Positions 45,356 to 58,496 are shown, counted from the first letter of the stretch. The stretch is DNA of 64,000 nt from Adiantum capillus-veneris (GCA_014529385.2 CM043953.1:89634842-89698841); one strand, 5' to 3'. A program made the numbers and translations. The notes: generated from the sequence alone by a model not told the origin.

Positions 45356-46403
45356 ATGAGAGAGTGTGCAATAATGTTCATTTCAAGGCCAATTACTACA
45401 CATGGAGCATCATAATAAGTGATTCAAATACATGGAGCATCATCATAAGTGATTCAAGTACATCCATGGAGAGATGTGGAGTGCATGTGTGAAGACCTTG
45501 GATAGATATTTTAACCATCTTGTCACCTATTTTTGCCTATGTTGTGATGTACAAGAAAAAGTGTACATTCTCATCTCTCGCCCGAGCTTGTGTGTGTGTG
45601 TGTCCCCTACCCCCAAAAAAGAACATAAATTTTCATTTGAAGTAAAATTTAAAATCAAAATTTATATTTGCATGTAATTGGGCAAGCACATGTGCACGCA
45701 CATTGAGCCCCCGATTCTACTGTGAGGCTTTATCATACACTGAGTACAATATATAGAGTACTATCGCTCTTCATACATGATCTTGCACATCACTCTTATA
45801 TAGAATCATTGAAAATGGGTATTCCATGTTTGAAAGGTCTTTCATCTACTTGTGGGGTGGGATTGAGTGGGTTATAACCTCTCAGCTACTAACACCTTGC
45901 CATAATTGTAAGCGATTGTATAGTGCTTCTAAGAATGTGAGATTTCATCATGTGACCATGATTTGCGTGAATAATCAATGTTGCATTTGCTTGCTCTTTA
46001 AGCTCTACTAAAGATTGTAGAGCATGTAACCTTGGTTTGGCTATGTAAGCAACATTGAATTTACATTGGCCAAAAAATTGATGGTTCTGTAGTTCAATAA
46101 TGACTATGTTCTTGGTGGTGGTTGAAGAGTTTGAGGCACCTTTTGTAGTATAAACTTCAAGCTATAGCTGCTAGAAAGCTTTGTATAGTAGGACAATGAC
46201 GTCAGCTTCGAGTCTAATATGACATGAGAGTGTGCAATAATCTCATGCCAAGGCCAGTTTGGAGCATCATAATAGGTGATTGAAGTACATCCATGGAAGG
46301 ACCGGGATGACATGTGTGACAACTTGGAGCGTATGTTTCAATCATTTTTCCACCTATTTTGTCCTATGTTTGATATGCAAGAATCATTGTACATTTTCAA
46401 GAG
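45356..46403 (+). repeat. Two diverged copies of a ~200-bp repeat
   Basis: 45356-45573 and 46224-46403 share ordered blocks such as GAGTGTGCAATAAT, GGAGCATCATAATA and AAGTACATCCATGGA. The first copy has an extra internal duplication of about 30 bp (ACATGGAGCATCAT...). Confidence 0.8.
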
Positions 46404-46682
46404 TATCAAGTGGCAATGTAGATGAATTTGTAATTCCCTATGTTATCAGATGCTCTACTATGGTACAATTTACTACTTCACATCTTCTAAAATTAGTTTT
46501 TGTAGAGCACGGTCTAACAATGCATATGAAAATCCCAAGTATTGTGTGAGTATGTGAAGATATGAAATGGCTTCTTGCTCTGCCTTTAAGCTCAAGCTCT
46601 CAAATCTTCAAGCTCAAGCTCTATATAGCTTGTGTCATTAATGCATGCTAATGTAGTGGTTATATAGGTGATGGGATTCTTA

Positions 46683-46743
46683 TGAATGGTCACTCTTTTT
46701 GCTCTTTATTGATGCTATTATTTCTCTATTTTCAAGTGTATAC

Positions 46744-46780
<37 letters not shown>

Positions 46781-46850
46781 CTTGAATGGTCACTCTCTTT
46801 GCTCTTCATTGACGCTATTATTTCTCTATTTTCAAGTGTATACCTTGCGC
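46683..46850 (+). repeat. Local duplication around a (GT)n run
   Basis: GAATGGTCACTCT...TTTCAAGTGTATACC occurs at about 46684-46744 and again at about 46784-46844, separated by (GT)n at 46749-46778. Confidence 0.9.
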
Positions 46851-47430
46851 ACGCGTGCATGTGTGTGTGTGCGTGCGCATGCTTGATTGCATTGAGAAAG
46901 GTGCTCTCTCCATTGTGTGTCTATGTATTACTACAAGCTATATGGTTTGGAAATATATTAAATTTCAAATTGAGAAGGACCATTAACGATCCACTTTGGA
47001 AGAGGTCTTTGAGTACATATACAATTAATCACCCGCACTATGATGGTTGAACTAAGAGAATCAACCAGATTTGATATGTTGCACTCTTACGTAAGCAAGA
47101 AACAATCTAAATGAGAGGATTATTTACCAAATTTGGACTTTTTTAAACAATAGCTCCAAACATTTGGCTAGAAGGTTGACGTCGTTCATGTTGATGTATG
47201 GTTTTTAGCTTAAATCTCTTATGGTTGTAGGGGTAGAGAAGGAGAAGAGATGCATGACATTTTGTTAGAAGAACTTTCTTGAAGACATGAATGACATGCA
47301 ACAAGTAGTAAGAGAAAGCATATGTAATCTATACTAATAGATAATGGGGGGAGGGGTTCTGGCCCCTCCCCCCCACATGTGGCGTGAGCTGATGCAATCG
47401 GCCAGTGTGCCTTGAAGGTCTGGTGATTGC

Positions 47431-47757
<327 letters not shown>

Positions 47758-47787
47758 CGTCGCCGCGACGGAGTTCTCGATGCTCAC

Positions 47788-48008
47788 CAGTGTTCGGGAT
47801 AAATCATTTCTCCAAACATACAAAATTCCCTTTTTTGAATTTTCCAAGAGGAGGTAGCGCCACTAAATTGGGTTTATTTTTTGGGTTTTTACACTAAATT
47901 GTCTCTATTTTGGGGCAGAATTTCTCCTTTTCCCCTTCCCTTCGACCGGCATTTTTGAAATTAAAAACGGCACGACATTAAGCTGAGACACGTTTTTCCC
48001 GAACACTG
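47788..48008 (+). mobile_element. hAT-like MITE, 221 bp
   Basis: It starts CAGTGTTCGGGA and ends TCCCGAACACTG, so the ends are perfect 12-bp inverted repeats beginning CAGTG as in the hAT superfamily. It is flanked by ATGCTCAC (47780-47787) and GTGCTCAC (48009-48016), an 8-bp duplication with one mismatch; 8 bp is the hAT length. No coding capacity. Confidence 0.85.
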
Positions 48009-48077
48009 GTGCTCACTGCTCAGCTTGCATGGTGGCGAGAACTGAAGGAAGGGAGCACGGGGGGAGGGTAAGTGCTG

Positions 48078-48282
48078 TCGTGTTCGAGAAAAAAGCATAC
48101 AAAATTCCTTTCCTTGAATTTTCCAAGAGGAAATTTTAGAAAATTAGTTTACTCTTTCAGGTTTTTACACTATTTTTCTCTTTTTGGCGCGGAATTTCTC
48201 CTTTCCCCCTTGCTCTCAACCGGCATTTTGGAAATTCAAAAGGGCAGGATATTAAGCTGAGACACATTTTTCCCGAACACTG
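48078..48282 (+). mobile_element. Second copy of the hAT-like MITE
   Basis: The interior is very similar to the first copy (CATACAAAATTCC...GGAATTTCTCC...TTAAGCTGAGACAC). The right end is intact (CCCGAACACTG) and the left end is degraded (TCGTGTTCGAGA). Confidence 0.82.
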
Positions 48283-48387
48283 GTGCTCGGGATGTGGCGT
48301 TGATGATCAGCAAGGTGTTGGACGGGCCTGCACGCTGTCTGACTCGCAGGCAATTTTCTCTCTCTCTCTCTCTCTCTCTATTCAAAC

Positions 48388-48505
48388 CACTGTTCGGGGA
48401 AAAACAAACATACAAAATTCTGTTTCTTGAATTTCCCAAGAGGAAATTGTAGAAAATTAGGTCTATTTCTAGGTTTTTATACTATTTTTTCTATAGATAA
48501 AAGGG
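48388..48505 (+). mobile_element. Third, 3'-truncated copy of the MITE
   Basis: Begins CACTGTTCGGGG and shares the first ~100 bp with the other copies, then breaks at a G run. Confidence 0.78.
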
Positions 48506-48578
48506 GGGGGTTTTCGGCTGCCAGGTGGCGCTACCTCCTTCATCCCGCCAGTCCCGGTGGTGTGCTATGCAGCCGCGA

Positions 48579-49737
<1,159 letters not shown>

Positions 49738-49739
49738 CG

Positions 49740-49855
49740 CAGTGCTCGAAAAAAACCTAGGTTTAGTGTAGTCCCACCTACATTTTGAAATTTACCTCTA
49801 AATTTTTTATTTGAAGGTAAGAAAACCTTCAAATTTTGACAATTTACCTCTGATG
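49740..49855 (+). mobile_element. 5' part of a second TIR element family
   Basis: CAGTGCTCGAAAAAAACC and the next ~110 bp match the element at 53963-54134. The 3' part is absent. Confidence 0.75.
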
Positions 49856-49921
49856 GTCGGGACTAGGGAGAAGATGGACCATGGCGGTCGGTTGTTGACA
49901 GCTGAGCTTCCGGTCAGTGCT

Positions 49922-49957
<36 letters not shown>

Positions 49958-50025
49958 TAGATAGATAGATAGTTCTATTATCGTCCTGGGAGGTCAAATA
50001 TGACCTATGGGACCAAATGAACATG

Positions 50026-53000
50026 TCACGGGGTGTGAGTGGAGTACATAAGTGACTCTCGATGCTCAAAAATGGCTGAAATGAGCGTCGCAATAGAGAG
50101 TCCACATCGTGGTTGGGAGAGGAAGGTATGTAGGGAGAGATCATGGCTGAATATATGGGGAAAAGAGGACCTAATGTGGTCAAAAGCTGAGCACTCGAGT
50201 AGTGTGTGGTACTCACTCTCTCGCACTTGACGAGGGCATAAGGTGCAAAGTCGATGACACTCCTCGCCAGTGCCCCAATGTCCTGTCTCGCAGCGTAGAG
50301 AATGGGAGCTAAGACGAATGGAGGCAATGGTGCGGATCGCACTCAACGGGATGGGCTCAAGGATGTAGGAATGGGTTCGGTTACCTCGTTCCGAGAAGAA
50401 GAGAGATTTGTAGTTTGGGGCAACGTGTGTGGTGTAATGGCTGAAGCGAGAACCTCCGGATTTCTCCCAAGCCGTGATACATTGGCGTTGTAAGAAGGCC
50501 TCATTGACTTGGGAGTCGATCGACGCATCCTTGACCAAGTGACATGCATCCCATCTTCCAAACCATTTCTTGATATCAAGCATCCACCCCGAACTTAGTA
50601 TTTTGCTCTTGCATGTCTTTTGAACCATTTGACTTGCTTCATATGCGATTCTAGGAAGTCGATGCAAAGGGCTACGTTGTGTCTTACGCATGTACTCCAC
50701 AACCCTTTGCATGCCCAAGACCTCAATGGGAAGCAATCCGGACTCAAGAAGTAAGAGCATGTAGGGTGTTTGTGTCTTGACTTGGAGAAAGTTGGTGAGA
50801 AAACGCTTTTGGACATTCTCAAACTCTTTCCAAGTAGACTTCCCGATGCTTCCACCCCACACCTCCACTCCATAAAGAAGCACCGGTGTCACCAATGTGT
50901 CAAAGAGGTACTTTTTGAGAGCCCAACACTTGATCTCTCCTGCATTGCACATGTTCTCAAATGCATAATAGGCCCTCTTTCCGGCTTCCAAGCGACGCAT
51001 TGCACAATCCTTCCATTTATGATTGGATGGAACCTCAAGGCCAAGGTACTTGAAGTGATCTACCACTTCAAGTTTCTCATTGTTATATACAATGCATGGA
51101 TTTTCATCATTGAGGGTCTTTACAAGCATAACCTTGGTTTTGGATCCATTCACGATCAGCCCGCTATGTAGGCAAAAGCGTTCCAAGACACTCATAAGCT
51201 TTTTTGCATCTTCTAAGGTATGTGCCAAGAGCACTACATCATCGGCATAAAGCAAAAGCATGATCACCGCATTTCCAATCTTAACCTCTTCTATGCCTTC
51301 TTGCTGCATAAAGTCAAGAACCATGCATTCCAATTCATCAATGAGTAGCCCAAAGAGGGTTGGGGAAAGTGGGCATCCTTGTTTGACACCAATAGTGCTT
51401 GCAAAAAATTCTGAAATTCCATCTCCCATACGTAATCGACATATCACTTTTTGGTAGATGCGAAAGACTGCATGCATAAATTCTCTCGGCACTTGAAGGC
51501 TTTGCATACGTCTCCAAAGATTTCCTCGCGGTACCATGTCAAAAGCTTTCTTGAAATCCACAAAGCAACAATACAACTTTTTTCCTTTCAATCGAGACGC
51601 TTCCATAAGAACTCGAAGAGTGACAAAGTGATCAATAGTGCTATGATGCTTTCAAAAACCTGCTTGGCCAAGTGCACGTTTGCCATTCTTTTCAGCCCAT
51701 TCACTTATCTTCATCTCCATGATACATCCAAATAACTTTGCCATTAAAGAACCAACCATTATAGTGCGATAGTTGTTCACATTGTTTACATCTCCTCCTT
51801 TGTGCAAAGGTTTGATCCAATTTGCACTCCAATCATGAGGCATGCCATACTGAAGTGCAAGGTTAAACATATCGCATATCCAATATCGTGTTTTCTTGCT
51901 TGTCCATTTAATCATTTCAGCCTTGACACCTTGAAGGTCACCTGCCTTGCGAGTAGCAAGTTTCTCAAGCGCATGGCATACATCTTCAATGGTAAAGAAG
52001 GGAGACATAAACGGAAGGGAGCTACAACACTCCATCTTATCAACATTGGGTTGCTCATAGAGATTCTTACAATGCATATACATATCCTCAAGAGTCAAGT
52101 CACCAAAGCTCTCAACGCGCTTGCCTTTGAGATTTTGCCAAAACTTGCCACATGCATGTGCTTTCTCTTGTGCTAAAAGAAGTTGTTTTTCGACTTCCCA
52201 CCTTCTCCTCTTCTTTTGAACAAGTGCTTTGTATGTGTGTGAACATTCCAAGTAAACTTCCTTGTCTTTGATTGCATCCAATCTTAGCAAGTGTTTTCGG
52301 GCTTGACTACATTCCATGTCAAACCATTTCTTCTTGGTGCTACCCTTCTTAGACCTTTTGCAAGACATGTGTTTCACAGAAAAGCATTCCTTCGCACAAG
52401 AGAAAATTACTTCTTTGAAAACTTTCCACTTGCATTCTAATGTTGGGCTCTCTTGATGCTCTATCATGCTTAACATTTGGTCCACCATATCAGCATATAT
52501 AAGTGCTCGTTTGAAGTCTAGACGTAGGTACAAATGATTCACATCATGATTGGAGGCTACATGCTCGGGCCGTTTACCACACTTGAGGTCAATACATAAC
52601 ATCCTATGATCCGATTCCGGATTCCATTCACCAAGTGTAAAGCTTTGTATGCATTCTAGAGTGGCTTCCGAGAACAACATATAGTCAATCACGCTAGCAC
52701 CGTTGTGCTTTCTACATGTAAAGTCATTGGTGCCTTGCCATAGAGATACACCATTTGCAATGAGCATTCCGGTACTATTGCACATATGTAGAAGTGACTT
52801 TCCATAGTGATCCACTTCTTTTGCATCATTAGAACTTCGATTATACATGAATGAGTCATTCATTCTTCTTGAGACATGTGGCATGTCTACTTGTTGTGTG
52901 TCGTGTTGTAGCATATTTGTGCGAGCATTCATGTCTCCAAAAACAATGACTTCACCTTGATCCTTGTAATGAGCAATGTCTTCCTCTAGTTCAACAAAGG

Positions 53001-53406
53001 GCTGATCTCTATCCATATTCAAGCAAGCATAAAAGTTGGAGTCATAGTGAGGAATGTAGCAACCGGCCACAAACATGACTTGACCATTTGGTGGACTGAT
53101 TTTCAGCCATAAGTAGCGTTTATACTTATCTTCTTTGACAATGGAAACATCTTTCAAACCCTTTTTAGTCATACATGCTACGCCTCCTTGGCCTCTTCGT
53201 TGCTTTGCATTTTTGGCCCACATCAAAGAATGCACATCGTATTGGTCAAATCCAAGAATTCGTTGCGCATCATGCTCCCATGTTTCGACAAGAAGTATCA
53301 CATCGGAGTCATTGGTAAGCTCATCAATGCCAATTCCCGCATTCCATGGATACCCGTTACAATTCCAAAAGCTTATTCGCAAGCGTGAGTTGGTCTCATA
53401 GATCAT
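50026..53406 (-). pseudogene. LINE B ORF2: endonuclease-RT, one premature stop
   Basis: ATG at 53406 opens a frame of about 1,126 codons broken only by TGA at 51649-51651 (after GQAGF, before KHHSTIDH), at a position where a CGA codon would need one C-to-T change. The endonuclease has WNCNG (Asn), LLVETW (Glu), GDMNAR (Asp/Asn) and SDHRML (Ser-Asp-His). RT has NNYRTIMV, motif A CCFVDFKKAFDMVPR, GVKQGCPLSPTLFG, active site LLYADDVVLLA and FKYLGLEV. The C-terminus has CRLCTLCP and EYHTLLECSAF, a CCHC-like patch. It would cut DNA and copy its own RNA by target-primed reverse transcription. All catalytic boxes are present. Confidence 0.95.
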
Positions 53407-53412
53407 GTGTCC

Positions 53413-53760
53413 CTATTTGTTGGGTGGACTTGCATCCTCCTTAAGTGGATTTTCTTCTTGAGGTGATACCTTAAACTTCTTGCTTCTTTCCTCATATGCT
53501 TTGCGACGTACATTTTGTTGCATAATAGTGCGATCCTCATATACATTACAACCTGTTCCTTTGAGGTAGATCCAACCATTGTCAAGGATGATCTTTCTCT
53601 TTATCTCATCAGCCATCGTACATACAATAGGTCTTTCTCCCGAGCGAGTGGCTCCTTGTTTTCCAACTCGATGTGCACCATAAGCCATGATTCCTGACAT
53701 GCCAAAGCGTGTAGCAAAAAACTCTTCAATAGCAACTGCAAGAGATTGGGGTGTTTCCAT
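53413..53760 (-). CDS. LINE B ORF1 C-terminal part
   Basis: 115 codons from ATG 53760 to TAG 53413-53415. The segment RPIVCTMADEIKRKIILDNGW followed by YLKGTGCNVYEDRTIMQQNVRRKAYEER resembles the C-terminal nucleic-acid-binding domain of L1-type ORF1 proteins (conserved modified-base or short extended-strand region, then a basic helix). The usual coiled coil and RRM part upstream are missing, because a GA array starts 10 bp before the ATG. It is in the same frame as ORF2, separated only by TAG and two codons. Confidence 0.6.
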   Translation of the reverse strand: METPQSLAVAIEEFFATRFGMSGIMAYGAHRVGKQGATRSGERPIVCTMADEIKRKIILDNGWIYLKGTGCNVYEDRTIMQQNVRRKAYEERSKKFKVSPQEENPLKEDASPPNK

Positions 53761-53768
53761 GCTTTCCT

Positions 53769-53885
53769 GAGAGAGAGAGAGAGAGAGAGAAGAGACTTAG
53801 TGTAGCCTGCACCACCTGCGCGCTCGGAAAGAGAGAGAGGTGGCCGGCTGTTGACAGCTGAGCTTCCGAACAGTGCTCAGCTGAG

Positions 53886-53955
<70 letters not shown>
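53769..53955 (+). repeat. GA arrays right of LINE B
   Basis: (GA)n at 53769-53791 and 53890-53955. The sequence between them repeats blocks also found left of LINE B (TGTTGACAGCTGAGCTTCC). Confidence 0.95.
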
Positions 53956-53958
<3 letters not shown>

Positions 53959-53962
53959 CTCG

Positions 53963-54134
53963 CAGTGCTCGAAAAAAACCTAGGTTTAGTGTAGTCCCAC
54001 CTACAAATTTTGAAATTTACCTCTAAATTTTTTATTTGAAGGTAAGAAAACCTTCAAATTTTGACAATTTACCTCTGATGTTTCACATATGTAGGTTTGC
54101 CAAGTTTTTGGAAAAAAGTTTTTTTCGAGCACTG
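53963..54134 (+). mobile_element. TIR element, second family, 172 bp
   Basis: Starts CAGTGCTCGAAAAAAA and ends TTTTTTTCGAGCACTG, near-perfect inverted ends. The CAGTG start is again hAT-like. The flanks AAGACTCG and GCGAGGAG do not form a duplication, so the superfamily is uncertain. Confidence 0.75.
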
Positions 54135-54144
54135 GCGAGGAGGT

Positions 54145-54262
54145 CTTGGGGGGCGGGAGGGTTTGCCGTTGCTGGAGATGGCCTTCTGCCTTTATGTCGC
54201 ACAACAACCAAGGTGCACGGTGGCCAGTGCATAAAATCGCGAATGCAAGTGCAGCCTGCCTC

Positions 54263-54346
<84 letters not shown>

Positions 54347-54479
54347 CCAAGGAGGTCTCCGGGGGGGGGGGGGGGGGTTTGCCGTTGCTGGAGAAGGACT
54401 TCTGCCTTTATGTCGCACGACAACCAAGGTGCATGGCGGTCAGTTCACAAAATCTTTCTCTGTGTGGGGAGATTAATTA
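54145..54479 (+). repeat. Duplicated block with GA array and G run
   Basis: GGTTTGCCGTTGCTGGAGA...TGTCGCACAACAACCAAGG occurs at about 54159-54240 and 54377-54450. Between them are (GA)n at 54267-54341 and an 18-base G run at 54360-54377. Confidence 0.9.
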
Positions 54480-55131
54480 TAGGGGAAGGGTTTCTAGGAG
54501 CTGTAAATCCCTACAGAGTAGCAAAATTCAATTTGGAAGTCTTTTAGGAGTAAGTTGGTGGCGAGTGCGACGAGGGTAAAGAGGGGCCTGCCGCCGTCCG
54601 TTTTACTAGTCTAGTGCAAAGCTAAGAAAAGTCACCTTTGAAGAAGAAACCATGAAAATAAGGAAGTGCAATAACCTTCCCTCAATGTAATGTGGGCCTC
54701 TTAAGAAGACTGGGGATTGCACTTAACAAACGTGAGTTGCTTGACAGTTCTCAAGTACATCTTGTGTTTCATGTTAACGAGTTGAAGGATTTGCTTCATC
54801 TCGAGGAAAATGTATTTATTCTTGACGTGCCTACTCGTTTGGCCTAAATATTTTTTTAAAGAAAAAGAGGCCACCAAATTCTTCACATCGCATGATAGCA
54901 GTCGTAGATTAAAAAACAAGATCAAACATTCTAACATGCATTCAAGATGCTAAAGATGGTGCCGTTGTGCTTTGAACCTCGGATCAAAGTCTCCATGCTT
55001 TTTGCTTGCTTTTCACTAGGTCGTAGAGAGTCAGCAGACTATTGAAAGACAATCATAACACAAATAACACAGCAAGTAATAACCATGCGAGGCTATGACA
55101 AGCTCTTGTAAATGTGAAGGGGTTACTTTAA
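54480..55131. other. Non-coding DNA
   Basis: Nothing supported. Mixed-composition sequence with no frame I would call a gene. Confidence 0.5.
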
Positions 55132-55443
55132 TTACATTCATCTGCGATAGACATCATCTGCGAGACAGACCAACAAGTAATAACCATCTCTCAACACCTC
55201 CAACAAGTAGCCATTCTTGAAGAAAAAGACAGAATTAAAGATCTGCAAAAGGAGATTGAGCATGAGGCTAAGCTAAAAGAAGAGGAACAACACAAATGCA
55301 ATAGTCTGACAGGGGCAAAAGTAAACATGGACCAAAGAAGTAAACATGGACAAATCGGACGGCGTCCAAACTTTGCAAGAAATGTGCTTCACTTCATCGC
55401 CCTAGATCTCACTGCTTATACCTCATTCAATACCCCGTGTTAG
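55132..55443 (+). other. Open frame with a coiled-coil stretch, no start codon
   Basis: The frame is open from 55132 to TAG at 55441 (103 codons), without an ATG before the coiled coil. It reads Gln/Ile-rich (QVITISQHLQQVAILEEK), then a charged heptad stretch (DRIKDLQKEIEHEAKLKEEE), then GRRPNFARNVLHF. It could be a fragment of a transposon gag/ORF1 or of a host gene. I cannot name it. Confidence 0.35.
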
Positions 55444-56268
55444 GCCTCTGCCAAACATGGGTGGCGGGCGTAGCAAAAAAAGACCATTTGGGCACCCTAC
55501 TTGTCACACTGAGTAGACACAGTAATAAATTTAGTTTTTTGAAGCACTATCCAACAAATTAGCGCTACCCAGATGGTAGCAACTCCGCATTGCAGGGATC
55601 GTGTGTATGGCTCGAAACCTATTTCACGTCTTGGTGTTGCTTCTTTTGCAAGTGACCGCCATCGAGCACGGATGGGCAGGAGGTTTATATCGATTGAACT
55701 CGCTATGCAACGGACACTCTCTCAGGCCTATTACATTTTGCCACCTCATCCCCCAACGCGTCCAGGAAAATGTGCATGACAGGGGCTTAGCTAGTGCTAA
55801 GGGTTATGTCTCGAAGCCCATCTATACTCTAATGCAGCTTAAAATTTTCAAGTAAGGAGAGAGTGTCCATGTGTCACTCCCTGGTTCATTTCAAAAAACA
55901 CCTTATAAAACATCTAATCTAAAATGCAAAGTAAAGGGTTACATTGTAAGAAATGAGAGCCTTTTCCTTTCAAATGTAAGAAGTGACATGCAGCTTAAAA
56001 TTTTCAAGGAAGGAGAGGGTGTCCATGTGTCACTCCTTACTTCATTTCAAAACACACCTTATAAAAACATCTAATCTAAAATGCAAAGTACAGGGTTACA
56101 TTGTAAGAAATCACAGCTTTTCCTTTCAAATGTAAGAAGTGACAAGCCTTTTCAAATGTAAAATCAAAAGAATTTCTATTCCACATAAAATAAATGTTGA
56201 AGTTTGATTGCACATAACAAAAAGGTGATAGCTTTCCAAAAGAGGAATTGGAAATTTTGCTATTCATA
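55444..56268. other. Non-coding DNA with tandem repeat
   Basis: No gene is supported; see the repeat at 55832-56143. Confidence 0.5.
55832..56143 (+). repeat. Two tandem ~156-bp units
   Basis: ATGCAGCTTAAAATTTTCAA begins units at 55832 and 55988. Each continues through CCATGTGTCACTCC, ACCTTATAAAA and TACATTGTAAGAAAT with few differences. Confidence 0.93.
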
Positions 56269-57650
56269 AATATCAGCAAGTTTTCAATTAAAGGTTATAA
56301 GGGGATGCTCCCTCTACCCTGGATCTCCATATTCTTTGGCCTTGAGGAGATAACCCCTAGTGGTTCCCTCCTTCTCAGATCACTGTGGGGAGCCTGGAAC
56401 AGATATAGAGAGCATTTAAGAGTAAATTGGGACTCCAAACATAGCTACTACCTAAGAACCCACGAATCGTTGTGGTGGGCTATGCCTCCTATCCCCTCCC
56501 TGAGCCAAGCACATATTAGGACAGCCAAACGCATCCACAATAAAGGAATCTCAACCTAGAAAAACCTGTGGCACAATCTCGAGCACAGGTGGCTCTCCCT
56601 TACCGAACTCACAAGTCGTTACCCCTTGCAACCTTGGGAAATAGCACTTATAGAAAGACGGAAGGCTCTCTTCCCAAAGGAACTAGAATGGACCCTCTCG
56701 AGTGGAAGCAACCCCTCCCCCAAGGCTTTTCACTGGGCAAATGGGAGCGCTTTGCCCAACCCCCCTACTCTGAACCCAATCCTGAAAGAACCTCTACACA
56801 ACTCTCTTAACAGGAAATGGAAAGTTGCACTTAACTGTAGGCAATGGACTTTCAAATTCCAGGCCTTGTGGAATAGGGGTATCCCCGCAAAGCATTCCGT
56901 CCTACTCTGGATAATTTTGCACAGAGCAGTCTGGACAAGCCATAGAATGAAGAGTGCTGGCCTAGGAAACGGAGCTTGCTTATGGTGCAACAGAGTTGAA
57001 GAGGACATCCCCCATCTATTCATTAACTGTCCGAAAAGCTTAGAGATTTTGGCCCCTCTTAATGCAAGTCTAGGGTTCACACCCAGTTGGAAGCAAATTC
57101 TTCTAGGAGATTCAGTTTCTTTATTGGCGGTTTTTGGAATAGGATAAAAGGGGAGTTCTTTTGGATCATTTGGTCTGACCGAAATGACAGGTTGTTTAAC
57201 AAGGCTTACCAGACTAAAAGTCTGAGAGAACTTTTTCACTGCTTTTTCTTGCAGATTAACCAGCTAAAGCTTGATCAATGTAGAGTGTACGAAGCAAGCT
57301 TCAAAGTGCTTACCGATTGCATGAGCTATTACAATAGCGCCAACATAAACAAGCAACAAGAGGTTCTCCTTGATGGATCTTACACACACCTGCAAAGGAT
57401 GCTTGATGAATGCAGAATGGACGTTGAAAGGCTACGAAGGCTACACAGCAATGGGATACGTCTGGTCGCCCGTATGTAGGATCTTTTAGAAAACCTGACA
57501 GCTTAAATGCCTTGTAAGCAGAATGGTGTTGATGATCCCCAATTTTTTGTAATTACCTTTGAATGTAAATCGGTGCTATCGGATCATATGGAAGCAACAT
57601 TTTGTAAAGCCCCACAATGTAATTCTGTTCTCTACTTAATATAACGCTCT
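56269..57650 (+). pseudogene. LINE D remnant: C-terminal zf-RVT region
   Basis: Open pieces in different frames (56269-56559, 56626-57147, 57087-57479) give the C-terminal third of a plant LINE ORF2. The middle piece ends in a zinc-binding patch, KHSVLLWIILHRAVWT then GACLWCNRVEEDIPHLFINCPKS (Cys-x2-Cys, His, Cys; about 56960-57050), typical of the zf-RVT domain. The last piece has FFWIIWSDRNDRLFN, also usual after zf-RVT. The RT core is absent, so this is a 5'-truncated copy. It ends near ACTTAATATAACGCTCTC at about 57650. Confidence 0.85.
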
Positions 57651-57992
57651 CACACCCTTTATGGTTTTTTTTTAAATTTTATAAGTGATAACTTTAGTGG
57701 AGGTTTTGTTACTTAATGGGAATTTACTTTTTGAAGATATTACAGAAAAAGGAATTTTTGTGATTTTTTAATTTAATGGAAATGTAAATTTTTGAAGATA
57801 TACTTGGTTTTATCTTTTCAAGGGGCTTTTTTCAAGACCACTATTGATATGTTTTAGAAAATTTTGGAAGTATGTATTTCTTCAAAAAACTTGAAAAAAG
57901 AAAAAAACTCGCCTAACGTCGACTTGGGGTTGTCTCGCTTTGAGGATATGCATGACATGCAAATGCAGGGATCATTATCTACATTATTGACC

Positions 57993-58052
<60 letters not shown>

Positions 58053-58066
58053 ACCACATTGCTTAT

Positions 58067-58130
<64 letters not shown>

Positions 58131-58496
58131 ATCACATTGCATGTATGCATACACATGTATATTTATGGAGGGGAGAGAGAGAAAGAAAGATTTTAACGTT
58201 GAGCTAACGCACTTTCAAATTTTCAAGATATTATTTTTTAGCATTAGTGTATTTTTAAAAGGATAGCTAAAGTTTTTCACCTGTAGAAAATGGATTAAAT
58301 GCCCGACAAAGACCAACCCCCACATTAATATCCCAATGGGTAGAGAGATTTCCCAGTTGATGGACCTTTTACCAATTCTTGGATATTTTGTTCTTTTTAT
58401 TTTTAAGAGTTAACATATGGGCCATGCTTAAAAATGTATAAATTTCTTAAATTTTGGTAGGCAAGGGTGCCAATCTAAAATCAACGAGAGAGAACA
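57651..58496. other. AT-rich spacer with GA/GT arrays
   Basis: (GA)n at 57992-58050, (GT)n at 58066-58091 and (GA)n at 58092-58128. CACATTGC follows two of the arrays. No gene is supported. Confidence 0.85.

Larger units (their letters stand above)
45071..47340. other. AT-rich non-coding DNA with repeats
   Basis: No supported gene. It holds two diverged copies of a repeat and a local duplication with a (GT)n run, listed separately. Confidence 0.6.
49953..53765 (-). mobile_element. LINE B, nearly intact non-LTR retrotransposon
   Basis: Minus-strand element with an ORF1 remnant, endonuclease, RT and a C-terminal Cys/His region. Its 3' end (left side) runs from the ORF2 stop at about 50026 to a GATA/GA tail at 49922-49972. 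Its 5' end abuts a GA array at 53769-53791, so it sits inside microsatellite DNA and is 5'-truncated or bounded by it. Only one stop interrupts ORF2. Confidence 0.9.
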
